A stretch of DNA of 12,516 nucleotides from JACQQW01 sp964520655 (lineage in GTDB: Bacteria; Omnitrophota; Gorgyraeia; Zapsychrales; Fredricksoniimonadaceae): positions 1-12,516 of the forward strand of contig CAZFNI010000031.1 of the NCBI GenBank assembly GCA_964520655.1, given 5' to 3'. Under the pieces are notes generated by a model, which was not told where the DNA came from, ran no database searches, and saw nothing but the letters and a program-made list of their open reading frames with translations. This document shows, piece after piece, positions 1-6,406 of the stretch (position 1 is the stretch's first letter; each line of letters opens with the position of its first letter). The translations under genes and the position numbers were made by a program.

Positions 1-215
1 TATTTCTTAAAACCCCACAGATCGATCCCTTTATGGGCCAGGACATAGCCCGCCAAAAGGATTGCCTGGAAGAATACTACACAGGCCCCCCATACCAAAT
101 AACTGCCGCCGTAAACCGGCAGCAGCAGTTTCGCCACGATCAGTTCGATCTGGAACAAAAGAAATGCGGACAGAAATGTGATCACGCTTAACAACAAAAA
201 ACTTAAATCAATCAT
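1..215 (-). CDS. Membrane spermidine-synthase-like protein, N-terminal part (runs off window)
   Basis: Only the first 71 codons are present, and the frame is open to the window edge. The N-terminus is strongly hydrophobic. It carries the pattern FQIELIVAKLLLPVYGG, then a V-W-G pair, FFQAILLAGYVLAH and a short polar stretch. This is the usual first membrane hairpin of the fused MFS/spermidine-synthase-like family (Q-x-E-x-x-x-x-K...P..GG...VW...FFQ..LL.GY..AH). In that family a multi-pass membrane domain precedes a Rossmann methyltransferase-like spermidine synthase fold. The second domain is outside the window, so polyamine synthesis is not shown and many homologues have unknown substrates. 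The ATG at 215 is preceded by GGAG about 6 nt upstream. It lies 15 nt after the stop of the beta-lactamase gene, so the two are probably co-transcribed. Confidence 0.7.
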   Translation of the reverse strand, partial: MIDLSFLLLSVITFLSAFLLFQIELIVAKLLLPVYGGSYLVWGACVVFFQAILLAGYVLAHKGIDLWGFKK

Positions 216-230
216 GCCGATCTCCACATT

Positions 231-1007
231 CTAAAGGAGTCCATTAGCCCTAAAAACCTTCTCCACAATAGCTCTGGCAGATTTACCTGAAGGATTCTTG
301 CCATGAGTAATATTGCAGGCAAACACATAAACAGAACCCTTATGTTCGACAAAACCAACAAACCACCCCAAAAGCTCTTTCCCTGCCCCAGTACCAGTTT
401 TACCATAGAGCGTTCCTGCAGAAGTCTCTTCCAGTTTCATCACATCTTTAAGAATATTAACGGCTTTGCTGGAAAAAGGCAACTGCCCATCCAGCAATTT
501 ATTTAATAAACCAACCTGCTCATTAGCATTGATCTTTATTGATGTATTTTGAGAGTTATCAAGCCAAAAAACATCAACCCCTGCCGAGATGTCCATTGTC
601 CCATACCCCAAAACCTTAATATATTGGTGCATCCGGTCTTTACCGATCTGTCGTGCCAGTATCTGAAAAGCCGGCACAGATGAAACCTTAAAAGCTTCCT
701 GTAAGGTCAAATTCTGGTTCCAGCCTTCAATGTCTCTTTTTATGCCATCCCATTTATACCACGGCACCTTAGGATCCTCGATAAGTCCCAGCTGCAGACC
801 GATAAGCGTGTTGTAAATCTTAAATGTAGAACAAGGGGCAAGACGGCGAGAACTTAAGGATCGGTCGGAGTTAAATATTTCGCCGGTAGTCCGGTTATAG
901 ATCACCAGCGCTGTCGTATAATCTTTCAACGCTTCCCTGTCAACTTCTATTGCCATGCCTAAGGTAGGCAGCATGACAAAACACATCAGAAAAAAGAAGC
1001 GCACCAT
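231..1007 (-). CDS. Class D (OXA-type) serine beta-lactamase
   Basis: This 258-residue protein has a signal peptide (residues 1-19, hydrophobic, ending L-G-M-A) followed by the class D penicillin-recognising fold. Visible motifs are S60-T-F-K63 (acylating serine and the lysine that is carboxylated in the family), S109-S-V111 (SxV), Y135-G-T137 where most OXA enzymes have Y/F-G-N, W148 at the position of the tryptophan that stabilises the carbamate, K203-T-G205 (KTG) and the following G-W-F-V-G block. It would act in the periplasm, hydrolysing beta-lactams by an acyl-enzyme route; the spectrum cannot be read from sequence. The frame stays open upstream to 1115, but that extension is translated tRNA-Ser. 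The ATG at 1007 follows a GGGGAAG Shine-Dalgarno and begins the signal peptide. The gene starts 25 nt after tRNA-Ser(CGA), and no separate promoter is obvious. A BlaR-type sensor domain is less likely because the protein is secreted and single-domain. Confidence 0.9.
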   Translation of the reverse strand: MVRFFFLMCFVMLPTLGMAIEVDREALKDYTTALVIYNRTTGEIFNSDRSLSSRRLAPCSTFKIYNTLIGLQLGLIEDPKVPWYKWDGIKRDIEGWNQNLTLQEAFKVSSVPAFQILARQIGKDRMHQYIKVLGYGTMDISAGVDVFWLDNSQNTSIKINANEQVGLLNKLLDGQLPFSSKAVNILKDVMKLEETSAGTLYGKTGTGAGKELLGWFVGFVEHKGSVYVFACNITHGKNPSGKSARAIVEKVFRANGLL

Positions 1008-1032
1008 AATCTTCCCCGGCAGGATTAAAAAA

Positions 1033-1121
1033 CGGAGAGGGAGAGATTTGAACTCTCGATCCGCGTTACCACGGATAACGGTTTTCGAGACCGCCGCATT
1101 CGACCACTCTGCCACCTCTCC
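1033..1121 (-). tRNA. tRNA-Ser (anticodon CGA)
   Basis: The minus strand folds as a class II tRNA. The acceptor stem is GGAGAGG (1121-1115) with CCTCTCC (1040-1034) and discriminator G at 1033. The D arm has AGAGTGGTCGAATGC. The anticodon loop is CTCGAAA, giving anticodon CGA for UCG codons. A long variable arm (ATCCG/CGGAT stem) and a T arm with GTTCAAATC complete it. The long variable arm and G discriminator are serine features. CCA is not encoded. Six T residues follow the acceptor stem directly (1032-1027), which may help transcript release before the beta-lactamase gene. No convincing promoter was seen in the 82 nt upstream. Confidence 0.96.
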
Positions 1122-1203
1122 TTTACAACTCTAAAGTCCTCAAAAATTCTTTAACACATTCATCCAAACCAACACCTTTTACCAGAATCTGAGATCAATC
1201 TTG

Positions 1204-2250
1204 TTACTTATTCTGCAGATTTATCCCTTGAGGAATCTGATTGTATTGAGAAATATTAAAAGCCTTATCAAGCAAATACAAGTACATTACAGCCATGGAA
1301 TCACTATCTTCCGAGGTCGGATTATTATAAACAACGGTGATTTTATACTCATGCCCCTTATAAACCGGTATTCCCTTCTCGCTGGTGAAAGAATCTACAT
1401 GCTCTATGCCCATTTTGCCTTTAAAATTCCTTATGTGGCTCTTAAACAAAGTCTTCTTCGTAGTGAGATCCACCAACTCCAAAGATTCTGCATAAGGATG
1501 AACATGAACAGCAACATAATGCAAGGTGGTGTCATATGGTAAATTCATGATTTTGGTAGCAACCGAACTACTTGCAATACGCCCCGGTTTCACGACCCAA
1601 TGACCATGCCCTTTTATATCCTGAGCCATTTCTGGCTTCAACATGCATGTCGTGCCTTTATCAGTATTATTCATTGTATTTGATTTAGGGTTAATGGCTT
1701 CATGCTTTCCCTTAGACACATACGCAGCCCCAGGAAACAAGGGTTTCATCGGAACTCTAATATCCGCCTCCCTGACAAATTCAATAGTTACCAAATGCCT
1801 GACATTAAAGATCCCGTTTTTAATGTTTAGATTTAAAACCTGCGTGGTTAGATTGATTGGGATATCTGCCCATACAGGTATTCCAAATCCATTTGGCAAT
1901 TGAATGGAATCCTGTCCTTGAGACAGAGTAAACAATCGCGGATCGCCATAATATCGAATTCCTGGTTGCGGCGTAAAGTCCAAATTGCTATGGCACATAA
2001 AGTCCTGCAACGCAGGAGTCTTGCCATCAGATCCCTTCATCACCGCCCTATACCCCGTGATCCATAAAAGCTCATGCTTACGATCGTCTGTCAGATAGAT
2101 CTTCTGACGCGTCAATGGACCAGTCATTGAACGATAAATCTTATCAACTGAATACACAGGCGAGAGGACAACTTTACTTTCCGCATGCGACAACGAAACC
2201 TGGCAAAGGACAATCAGAATTCCAACAAATTGGAGCCACCTAACACTCAT
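1204..2250 (-). CDS. Secreted His/Met-containing protein, PHM-like (copper type II monooxygenase-like) fold candidate
   Basis: The 348-residue product has a clear signal peptide (M1 to about A23, hydrophobic core FVGILIVLC, ending S-H-A). Residues 105-160 hold a beta-rich block with LPNGFGIP followed by alternating hydrophobic residues. Residues 215-224 read H-G-H-W-V-V-K-P-G-R. Residues 244-326 hold H-Y-V-A-V-H-V-H-P-Y and end in N-N-P-T...D-S-M-A-V-M-Y. An HxH pair (H249, H251) with a Met about 70 residues later (M319) is the spacing of the CuM site in peptidylglycine hydroxylating monooxygenases, and plant SURNod19-like proteins have a similar C-terminal layout. C86 and C202 could form a disulfide. 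The adjacent His pair of a CuH site is not obvious, so catalysis is doubtful and copper binding is inference. An in-frame TTG at 2274 is rejected as start because the ATG at 2250 begins the signal peptide and sits 6 nt after a perfect -10 element. Confidence 0.6.
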   Translation of the reverse strand: MSVRWLQFVGILIVLCQVSLSHAESKVVLSPVYSVDKIYRSMTGPLTRQKIYLTDDRKHELLWITGYRAVMKGSDGKTPALQDFMCHSNLDFTPQPGIRYYGDPRLFTLSQGQDSIQLPNGFGIPVWADIPINLTTQVLNLNIKNGIFNVRHLVTIEFVREADIRVPMKPLFPGAAYVSKGKHEAINPKSNTMNNTDKGTTCMLKPEMAQDIKGHGHWVVKPGRIASSSVATKIMNLPYDTTLHYVAVHVHPYAESLELVDLTTKKTLFKSHIRNFKGKMGIEHVDSFTSEKGIPVYKGHEYKITVVYNNPTSEDSDSMAVMYLYLLDKAFNISQYNQIPQGINLQNK

Positions 2251-2256
2251 AAACAA

Positions 2257-2265
2257 ATTATACCA
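2257..2265 (-). promoter_or_regulatory. Extended -10 promoter, probably leaderless, for the secreted His/Met protein
   Basis: The minus strand reads TGGTATAAT, a perfect -10 hexamer with the TGn extension. No recognisable -35 lies 16-18 bp upstream. The last base of TATAAT is separated from the ATG at 2250 by exactly 6 nt, so transcription would begin at or next to the initiator A. There is no Shine-Dalgarno in the intervening bases. Confidence 0.6.
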
Positions 2266-2284
2266 GTACGCCAAGGATAATAGG

Positions 2285-2315
2285 ACCTCTTACGCCAAAA
2301 CATATGGCACGAGGT
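2285..2315 (-). terminator. Imperfect hairpin after the core-binding-domain gene (weak terminator candidate)
   Basis: Two bases after the stop at 2317, the minus strand can pair ACCTC with GAGGT and GCCA with TGGC around an A/T-rich loop. No T-run follows, so it is at best a weak or Rho-assisted terminator, or simply an inverted repeat. Confidence 0.25.
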
Positions 2316-2316
2316 G

Positions 2317-2961
2317 TTAATTATACATTTCTTCCCTTTTTAAGGGAATTAAATTTGAAAAGTAGATGATCCGGCCGATATCATCAAATTTCAATAGTTT
2401 GACCACCCGGCCTGTTGCAATCGATCTGGCCAGCAGGTCTTTGGCCAATTCATAGCGGAAGGTTTTTTTAAAAGTACGCCTACGCCAGGGCAGCAAACTG
2501 ACATGCAAAGTCGGATTATCATTGATAAATCCCGTCTTGATGCCGTACTCCATGATCTCCCTTAACAGTAAAATGGACAGATTAATTTTATGGTGCGTCG
2601 TTCGATTGATCCAGGCAGCCTTATAATCCTCAATAATAGCCGGCGTAATTTGAGAAAGCTCACAGACCGATGAATATCCGGATGAAAGGAAATCTTGAAA
2701 ATGAGTGATCAGTGCATTAAAGCGCTTCAAGGAAATCGTGCTATATTCAGCTGTAGCATAAATAAGGAATTGTTGAAAGAACACCTTGATCGAGATATTA
2801 CGGACAACCGTTAATGCTTCGCCCGAAGAGATCCTGCGCTCAATATCCTCAAGCATTCTTTCTGCTGTCGCTTCATCCGTTCCAGCAAGCTGGGAATACA
2901 TAAGCCCGCGGGCAAAGAACTCAATGTAATATGCATCCCCTATTTTTCTGACATGCCCCAT
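2317..2961 (-). CDS. Integrase-type SAM-like core-binding domain protein without catalytic domain
   Basis: This is a 214-residue protein. Residues 1-50 (MGHVRKIGDAYYIEFF..., then a helix with ATAERMLEDIERRI) resemble the short N-terminal beta/helix arm that precedes phage-type integrases. Residues 55-155 are helical, with VFFQQFLIYA, LKRFNALITHFQDFL, ITPAIIEDYKAAW and INLSILLLREIMEYGIKTGFINDNP, the layout of the SAM-like core-binding domain of tyrosine recombinases. The expected catalytic domain (R...HxxR...Y, about 170 residues) is absent. The C-terminus after residue 160 is a basic segment (RRRTFKKTFR) and a short helical tail, and the protein ends without a frameshift signature. It may be a stand-alone DNA-binding protein or a decayed integrase. 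Recombination is not supported. The ATG at 2961 has only a poor Shine-Dalgarno. No att-like repeats were found beside it. Confidence 0.6.
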   Translation of the reverse strand: MGHVRKIGDAYYIEFFARGLMYSQLAGTDEATAERMLEDIERRISSGEALTVVRNISIKVFFQQFLIYATAEYSTISLKRFNALITHFQDFLSSGYSSVCELSQITPAIIEDYKAAWINRTTHHKINLSILLLREIMEYGIKTGFINDNPTLHVSLLPWRRRTFKKTFRYELAKDLLARSIATGRVVKLLKFDDIGRIIYFSNLIPLKREEMYN

Positions 2962-2995
2962 CTTAGGATCTCTGTCTTCTCAAATTAAAGAATGT

Positions 2996-3032
2996 AAAAA
3001 AGCGCTCATTACTACTAAAGCCAAACATGCGC
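2996..3032 (-). terminator. Possible intrinsic terminator after the DUF4424-like gene
   Basis: On the minus strand GCGCAT can pair with ATG(AG)CGC across a long loop, and the second arm runs straight into six T residues. The stem is short and bulged, so this is a weak prediction. It lies between the stop at 3072 and the next gene start at 2961. Confidence 0.35.
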
Positions 3033-3071
3033 ATCAAGACTATCAAATCAATGGGCAGCAAAAACAATCAC

Positions 3072-4196
3072 CTATCTAATGAATCTATTAAAATCGTTAG
3101 CTATTTCTTCGATTCCGACCCTGTCAGTCTCAGAAATAAATGTTTTCGGTTCTTTTAACATCTCAAGACCTTCAAAATAATCTGTTAGAAATGAAATAGA
3201 TGGCTTCTTGTCAAAAGCAATAATTTGATAATACGCCTGAAGAATCGCTTTGAATTCGTCAGGATTGAGACTTTCTAAGCGGCTAAGGATTGCAGTATAA
3301 TAGCCATTTAATTCGGCAGGATTGCATGGCAAGAACAATACTGTAAAGGCAATTGACAGCCCATTTTCCGGAACTTTTTCTTTAAAGATCCATTCATAAA
3401 TACCCCTTTCTTTCTTATGTGCAGAGGGATTAACAGCTTCCCAGAAAATAGGCCTTGTATAGCCCTGGCTTTCTGAACCATCTCCAGTCATAAAACTCTT
3501 TTTTTTCAATTCATCATAAAAAGACGAACAGTCGATCTGAAAAAGTGCTTCTTCGATAGAACCTGTCCAGGTATATGCTGTCTTGGTAATATAACCAAAA
3601 TCATACCTAAAAGCTGGAATCAATTTATCGATAGAACTGAATATTCTGCCTTTTTCGTCAAAATTACGCATTATCGAATTTGCTGAAGCAATTCCCATTA
3701 GCATTCTATATGTAACAATAACCTCTCTATTCTCAGACGGCTTAAATCTAGCTGACCAAGTAAAGACTTTCTTAAACATTCCCTTGGGGTCAAATTCTTT
3801 CTCAATCACCCCTTTTTTAATTTGTGTTCTGATCTCATTCCCGTCAATCAACACTTTGAAATTAAGATTACTAAGTACGTATTCTTCATCACCAAAACCT
3901 TGCAGATCCAAAAAAGGAAACCCCATTTGGAGCAACACTTCTTTTGATGTTATGTTCTTTAAATAAAATTTAGCAGTTACATTGGCCCAAGGAATAAACG
4001 GCACCCCAAATTGACCACTATTTTCATCAACAGTTAATTTAATATTGACATTTTCTCTCACTAATCGGATCTGTTTATTTTTAATGGGGATGACTTGGTT
4101 GCCCGAACCATAAAAAACCCCAGTATTACCCCACAAGGAATTGGTAGTAGAAAAAATGCAGGCAAAAGAAAATGTAAGTATATAAATAAATCTCAG
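3072..4196 (-). CDS. Secreted DUF4424-like protein with non-canonical start
   Basis: The frame is about 374 residues from CTG at 4196. It opens with a hydrophobic segment LRFIYILTFSFACIFSTTNS, a plausible signal peptide, followed by the mature N-terminus W-G-N-T-G-V-F-Y-G-S-G. Then come an I-P-I...I-R-L-V-R-E-x-V-N-I strand and a beta-sandwich-like region with F-Y-L-K-N and F-P-F around mature residues 45-75. This resembles the opening of DUF4424-type secreted proteins (N-D-S/T..G.....I.M..E.L.I, then V.Y.F.N...FPLP). No catalytic motif is seen and the function is unknown. A TTG at 4136 could also start the frame but would remove the signal peptide. An AAGGGGG Shine-Dalgarno (4202-4208) lies 5 nt before CTG. 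An ATG at 4201 is out of frame and stops after two codons. Either CTG (or another weak start) is used or one base is missing from the assembly just after that ATG. No promoter is visible after the terminator-like hairpin upstream. Confidence 0.65.
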   Translation of the reverse strand: MRFIYILTFSFACIFSTTNSLWGNTGVFYGSGNQVIPIKNKQIRLVRENVNIKLTVDENSGQFGVPFIPWANVTAKFYLKNITSKEVLLQMGFPFLDLQGFGDEEYVLSNLNFKVLIDGNEIRTQIKKGVIEKEFDPKGMFKKVFTWSARFKPSENREVIVTYRMLMGIASANSIMRNFDEKGRIFSSIDKLIPAFRYDFGYITKTAYTWTGSIEEALFQIDCSSFYDELKKKSFMTGDGSESQGYTRPIFWEAVNPSAHKKERGIYEWIFKEKVPENGLSIAFTVLFLPCNPAELNGYYTAILSRLESLNPDEFKAILQAYYQIIAFDKKPSISFLTDYFEGLEMLKEPKTFISETDRVGIEEIANDFNRFIR

Positions 4197-4220
4197 AACA
4201 TCCCCCTTTTAATGAACTTT

Positions 4221-4256
4221 AAACAAAATCCCCCGCAACTCATTGAGCTGCGGAGG
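4221..4256 (-). terminator. Intrinsic terminator downstream of tRNA-Ser(UGA)
   Basis: The minus strand reads CCTCCGCAGCTC-AAT-GAGTTGCGGGGG, a 12-bp stem (with two G-T pairs) and a 3-nt loop (4230-4256), then ATTTTGTTT. It begins 13 nt after the tRNA 3' end. Only about 24 nt separate its T-tract from the next gene's start, so that gene either depends on read-through or has an unseen promoter. Confidence 0.8.
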
Positions 4257-4269
4257 ATTCAAATAATGG

Positions 4270-4354
4270 CGGAGAGGGTGAGATTCGAACTCACGGACCC
4301 TTGCGAGTCAACGGTTTTCAAGACCGCCGCATTCGGCCACTCTGCCACCTCTCC
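4270..4354 (-). tRNA. tRNA-Ser (anticodon UGA)
   Basis: The minus strand folds as a class II tRNA. The acceptor is GGAGAGG (4354-4348) with CCTCTCC (4277-4271), and the discriminator is G at 4270. The D arm has AGAGTGGCCGAATGC. The anticodon loop CTTGAAA gives UGA, reading UCA and by wobble other UCN codons. The variable arm is GACTC-GCAA-GGGTC, and the T arm has GTTCGAATC. CCA is not encoded. The 5' end lies one base before the 100-N gap. The same first bases reappear on the far side of the gap next to a consensus promoter, so the gene is probably intact and continuous with that promoter. Confidence 0.96.
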
Positions 4355-4355
4355 A

Positions 4356-4455
4356 NNNNNNNNNNNNNNNNNNNNNNNNNNNNNNNNNNNNNNNNNNNNN
4401 NNNNNNNNNNNNNNNNNNNNNNNNNNNNNNNNNNNNNNNNNNNNNNNNNNNNNNN
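4356..4455. other. Scaffold gap of exactly 100 N
   Basis: The run of 100 N is the conventional placeholder for a gap of unknown size. The 13 bases before it (4343-4355) and the first 13 after it (4456-4468) are identical, tgccacctctcca, so the two contigs overlap inside the 5' end of tRNA-Ser. Confidence 0.97.
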
Positions 4456-4467
4456 TGCCACCTCTCC
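4456..4467 (-). tRNA. 5' end fragment of tRNA-Ser at the contig edge
   Basis: Read on the minus strand these bases are GGAGAGGTGGCA, identical to the start of the tRNA-Ser(UGA) on the other side of the gap. They sit 16 nt downstream of a consensus promoter. They most likely belong to that same gene; a second tandem tRNA-Ser lost in the gap is the alternative. Confidence 0.65.
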
Positions 4468-4483
4468 AGAATTAACGCGTGCA

Positions 4484-4512
4484 AATATATCACCCATCGA
4501 CGGCAATGTCAA
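4484..4512 (-). promoter_or_regulatory. Sigma-70-type promoter for tRNA-Ser(UGA)
   Basis: The minus strand has a perfect -35 TTGACA (4512-4507), a 17-bp spacer and -10 TATATT (4489-4484). The tRNA 5' end follows 16 nt later at 4467. The -35 begins on the base right after the stop codon of the upstream membrane-protein gene, so this is a dedicated tRNA promoter at the end of the serS transcription unit. Confidence 0.85.
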
Positions 4513-5121
4513 CTATGCCGGAGGCACAAACAAGGTTTTATATATTGAATGATATAGGCTGGTTGTATGGTTAGATAAATGCTGGATAAAATGACCAATG
4601 GAAAACTCTGGGAACAACAACGCTAAAAGCAATGCGGCGATCAACACGCACACAACAAGTGAAGCTCCAAATGATAAAAAATACCCCCCCTTGATGACCG
4701 CCTTTTCCCCATCATTCAATTGAAATGCCGTCAACACAACATGCATCATCCACGAAAATGACAAGGCCATCACAGCAGCCTCTTCAAAATTCCCCAAAAG
4801 CTTCATATTATTCAATATCAAGAACGCAACACTAAGCAGGATCGTATATATGGGCAGAACAACTGAAGCTGCATCCGCGACGGGTTTTGCGAAAGCCAGT
4901 AATTGAGCGACTATCCTTTGCCCCAAAGCATAAACTTCCTGAAAGTTATAAACGAACAGATAACAGGCAATAAAGATCCCCGCCCCATAACACAACCATA
5001 ACGACTTCGGCTGACCTATGGCCATTACTTGTGTGGAGAAAGAAAAACATACGCAGTAGATGAAGGGGAGCAATAAAAGAAAACAGATAAGCTTCAGGAT
5101 GCCAAGAAGATTTGCTTTCAC
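4513..5121 (-). CDS. Small polytopic membrane protein of unknown function, in operon with serS
   Basis: The 202-residue product is strongly hydrophobic, with about five membrane segments near residues 6-28, 43-60, 86-104, 113-134 and 148-172. The C-terminal tail (about 30 residues) is polar and histidine-containing (H177, H181, H185, H191). No signature of a known transporter or enzyme was recognised. The start is GTG at 5121, preceded by AGGAG at 5-nt spacing; this Shine-Dalgarno overlaps the serS stop codon, and only 8 nt separate the two genes, so translation is probably coupled to serS. A Yip1-like or other small membrane family is possible but not supported by a specific motif. Confidence 0.75.
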   Translation of the reverse strand: MKANLLGILKLICFLLLLPFIYCVCFSFSTQVMAIGQPKSLWLCYGAGIFIACYLFVYNFQEVYALGQRIVAQLLAFAKPVADAASVVLPIYTILLSVAFLILNNMKLLGNFEEAAVMALSFSWMMHVVLTAFQLNDGEKAVIKGGYFLSFGASLVVCVLIAALLLALLFPEFSIGHFIQHLSNHTTSLYHSIYKTLFVPPA

Positions 5122-5129
5122 AAAAACTC

Positions 5130-6404
5130 CTATCGGCGGGTGATCTTGGTTAAACCGCCCATATAAGGCCGTAAAGGTTCAGGGATGATAACGTCGCCTT
5201 CCTTTGTCTGATAATTTTCAAGTATAGCGATCATGGTGCGCGGCAATGCCACGCCGGAGCCGTTTAATGTATGAACAAAGCCCTTTTTCTTACCATCTTT
5301 GCCTTTATAAGAAATATTCGCCCGACGCGCCTGAAAATCCTCGAAGTTAGAACAGCTGGAACCCTCCAGCCACTTATCAAGACCCGCCGCATAAACTTCC
5401 AGATCATAGCATTTTGCCGCGGCAAAACTGATGTCGCCGCTGGCCAGCAGCAACACCCTATACGGGATATTGAGCAATTCAAATATTTTTTTCGCGTTGC
5501 CGACCAGTGTTTCCAGCTCATCATAAGAACTTTCAGGACGGACAAATTTAACCAGCTCTACTTTATCGAATTGATGCACCCGAACCAACCCGCGAGTATC
5601 TTTTCCATATGACCCAGCTTCTCTTCTAAAACAAGCTGTATAGGCTGTGTAATAGATCGGCAATTGATCTTCCTCCAGCATTTCATCTCGATGGATATTG
5701 GTCACCGGCACTTCGGCCGTGGGGATCAGATAAAGATCATCGCTGGCCACATGATACATATCTTCCTTCATCTTAGGCAGCTGGCCCGTTCCGGTCATCG
5801 AAGCGGCATTGACTAGGACTGGCGGGAACATTTCCCTATACCCATGCTGGGATGTGTGCACATCCAGCATAAAATTGTATAAAGCACGCTCCAACCGGGC
5901 TCCCAGGTCTTTATAAAGAATAAAGTTCGATCCGGAAAGCTTTGTCCCTCTTTTGAAATCAATGATATCCAAGCTTTCGCCGATCTCAATATGGGTTTTA
6001 GGCTTAAAATCAAATCGCGGCAAATCTCCCCAACGCCCAACCTCCTGATTCAATTCTGCTCCACCTACAGGAACTGTACTATGAGGCAAATTAGGAATGC
6101 CGATCAATAATTCGTGGATCTCCCCTTCAAGTTTTTTAATAACCGGATCCATCGCATCGATCTGAGAAGCGATCTGCTTCATGGAGGAGATCTTCATTGA
6201 TGGGTCAGTCTTTTCTTTAATCATCCGTCCAATTTCGTCGCTGGCTGCGTTCTTTTGTGCTTTTAGTTCATCCAATTCCACGATCAACTGGCGACGTTTT
6301 TGATCCAAATCGAGAATGCGGGTCAAATCCACATTAACCCTTTTGGCCGCCAGACCCGCTTTAACCTTTTCAACATTATCTCTGATAAACTTTAGATCCA
6401 GCAT
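5130..6404 (-). CDS. serS: Seryl-tRNA synthetase
   Basis: The 424-residue protein has the normal bacterial SerRS length and layout. Residues 1-100 form the long antiparallel coiled-coil arm that contacts the long variable arm of tRNA-Ser (charged heptads such as QKRRQLIVELDELKAQKNAA). The class II catalytic core follows. Visible elements are the T229-A-E231 serine-binding loop, motif 2 FRREAGSYGKDTRGLVRVHQF (about 259-279, with R260 and E262), the E-V-Y-A-A..W..G-S-S-C-S-N-F-E-D-F-Q-A-R-R segment (336-361), N381-G-S and motif 3 A-L-P-R389-T. It activates serine with ATP and charges tRNA-Ser in the cytoplasm. The ATG at 6404 lies 2 nt after the stop of the response regulator gene, with only a weak ACGGG upstream, so translation is likely coupled. 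A membrane protein gene and tRNA-Ser(UGA) follow on the same strand. Confidence 0.98.
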   Translation of the reverse strand: MLDLKFIRDNVEKVKAGLAAKRVNVDLTRILDLDQKRRQLIVELDELKAQKNAASDEIGRMIKEKTDPSMKISSMKQIASQIDAMDPVIKKLEGEIHELLIGIPNLPHSTVPVGGAELNQEVGRWGDLPRFDFKPKTHIEIGESLDIIDFKRGTKLSGSNFILYKDLGARLERALYNFMLDVHTSQHGYREMFPPVLVNAASMTGTGQLPKMKEDMYHVASDDLYLIPTAEVPVTNIHRDEMLEEDQLPIYYTAYTACFRREAGSYGKDTRGLVRVHQFDKVELVKFVRPESSYDELETLVGNAKKIFELLNIPYRVLLLASGDISFAAAKCYDLEVYAAGLDKWLEGSSCSNFEDFQARRANISYKGKDGKKKGFVHTLNGSGVALPRTMIAILENYQTKEGDVIIPEPLRPYMGGLTKITRR

Positions 6405-6406
6405 AT

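Noticed and set aside
1008..1115. In-frame N-terminal extension of the beta-lactamase beginning M-A-E-W-S-N-A-A-V
   Set aside because: This peptide is a translation of the tRNA-Ser gene on the same strand. The ATG at 1007 has a Shine-Dalgarno and begins the signal peptide.
2251..2274. TTG start at 2274 for the secreted His/Met protein
   Set aside because: It would add eight residues before the signal peptide and place the perfect TATAAT inside the gene; the ATG at 2250 is better supported.
4301..4552. Open frames running through the N block on both strands
   Set aside because: They exist only because N codons are not read as stops, and they cover a tRNA gene and a promoter.
5264..5612. Open frames in other registers over serS
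   Set aside because: They are shadows of serS, with no family resemblance and no ribosome binding sites.
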